A stretch of DNA of 7,272 nt from an uncultured Bacteriovorax sp. (GTDB lineage: Bacteria > Bdellovibrionota > Bacteriovoracia > Bacteriovoracales > Bacteriovoracaceae): assembly GCA_943914745.1 (NCBI GenBank), contig CALUDF010000157.1, positions 1 through 7,272 of the forward strand, given 5' to 3'. The stretch's first letter is position 1; each line of letters begins with the position of its first letter. Below the pieces are notes generated by a model. That model saw only the letters and a list, made by a program, of their open reading frames with translations, was not told the DNA's origin and searched no databases. This document shows, one piece after another, positions 6,590-7,272 of this stretch. The position numbers and the translations under genes were made by a program.

Positions 6590-7261
6590 TCACTCGTAAA
6601 TCTTATTGCTAATTTTTACTTTTCTCACAAAGATGATCTCACACGCTCCGGCACCAGAGTCATCTCGGACCAGACTCGTCATGATCTGCCCTTTCTGCCC
6701 ATCCTTGTCGGTCCAATCGAGATTAACTAACTCTCCAGAGAGCTCCACAATCTCGCCAACCTTCACGCTCTTGAGTGCCTTGGCAATAAGCGAGTTGGCG
6801 GGAACAAGGTGCTCATTGGCCGAATGAGTGGCAATCATTCCTTTTGTATCGGGTAAAAAGTCTTCTTCATAACGAAAATTGTAGTATCGGTCGCTGTGGG
6901 AAAAAGAAATCTTATCATCATACTGAGTTGTGGAAATCGGGCCCCAGGCCAAAGCTAAATCAACAGGAGAGACTTTCGAGAGCCAATTCATGTAATAATG
7001 CCTTTTACTCACGACACGTCCGCTGATTTTATACTTGGCCATTGGACTGAAATGAACCTTAATCCCGTCAATCTCTCTTTGAAAGGGAAGTGTTTCATGC
7101 GAGCCAATGTCTTCTTGAATAGGATCTAAAAGAGCATTAATAGGGGTATTTTCAATTCGGGTTTCAGAGGGCCTGAAGTCAATAATCGTGCAACCTCCCC
7201 GATACAAAGTCATCGCGGTTACAAAAACGACAATTGAAAAAAGTCCTAACTTGGATCCCAT
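6590..7261 (-). CDS. Membrane-anchored or exported protein of unknown function
   Basis: The protein has 223 residues from the ATG at 7261. Residues 5-20 form one hydrophobic segment after MGSK, fitting an uncleaved anchor or signal peptide, so the rest is probably periplasmic. C24 follows RGG, which does not fit a lipobox, so a lipoprotein is unlikely. The KYKISGRVVSK start (76-86), the SPVDLALAWGP segment (98-108) and the C-terminal TSLVRDDSGAGACEIIFV (195-212) recall a widespread group of unnamed anchored proteins. In that group a beta-rich, possibly OB-like domain ends in a TSxxRxDxGxGACExI motif. This resemblance is from memory and not verified. GEIVELSGELVNLDW (169-183) is compatible with such a beta-barrel strand pattern. 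The frame stays open to the right edge and the 11 visible upstream bases contain no Shine-Dalgarno, so the true start may lie outside. The stop at 6592-6590 is four bases from the kinase stop. Confidence 0.8.
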   Translation of the reverse strand: MGSKLGLFSIVVFVTAMTLYRGGCTIIDFRPSETRIENTPINALLDPIQEDIGSHETLPFQREIDGIKVHFSPMAKYKISGRVVSKRHYYMNWLSKVSPVDLALAWGPISTTQYDDKISFSHSDRYYNFRYEEDFLPDTKGMIATHSANEHLVPANSLIAKALKSVKVGEIVELSGELVNLDWTDKDGQKGQIMTSLVRDDSGAGACEIIFVRKVKISNKIYE

Positions 7262-7272
7262 GGGACTAATAA

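Noticed and set aside
7190..7261. Lipoprotein signal in the right-hand gene
   Set aside because: C24 is preceded by Tyr-Arg-Gly-Gly, not by a Leu-x-(Ala/Gly/Ser) lipobox after the hydrophobic core.

Overview
The window looks like part of a Gram-negative bacterial chromosome of moderate, slightly AT-rich composition. Three of the five proteins begin with an export signal or membrane anchor. The fourth, a cytoplasmic signalling giant, belongs to the chemotaxis and two-component families. The mix of an orphan CheB-CheR-kinase fusion with unnamed exported Cys-containing proteins would fit a deltaproteobacterium-like or Bdellovibrionota-like organism, but this is a weak guess. No rRNA, tRNA, CRISPR array, insertion sequence or phage gene is visible.

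Layout. From 1 to 2184 three genes lie on the minus strand, read right to left. The first is a 61-residue acidic protein (2184-1999). It is translationally coupled by a one-base TAATG overlap to an exported Cys-containing protein (1999-1208). After a 72-base gap comes an exported zinc metallopeptidase with an HEIGH...ETFAD gluzincin signature (1135 to beyond the left edge). That gap holds the most unusual structure in the window. It is a 53-nt near-perfect hairpin whose only mispairs on the minus strand are G-U wobbles. Its 3' arm contains the Shine-Dalgarno of the peptidase gene, and a candidate promoter lies across its 5' half. I infer that it could silence read-through mRNA while leaving mRNA from the local promoter translatable.

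From 2278 to 6585 on the plus strand lies one 1435-residue gene. It fuses a CheB methylesterase without receiver domain, a CheR methyltransferase, a degenerate PAS domain, a heptad-repeat coiled coil, four further PAS domains and a complete HisKA/HATPase histidine kinase. All catalytic landmarks are present. It is divergent from the small acidic gene across a short AT-rich spacer. It has no Shine-Dalgarno, and a -10-like box lies so close to the ATG that the mRNA may be leaderless.

From 7261 to 6590 on the minus strand lies an exported or membrane-anchored protein of unknown function. It converges on the kinase gene with only four bases between the two stop codons.

No receiver, methyl-accepting protein, CheA or CheW is encoded here. 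The partner of the kinase and the substrate of its methylation domains therefore lie elsewhere. Nothing in the sequence ties the exported proteins functionally to the kinase apart from adjacency.
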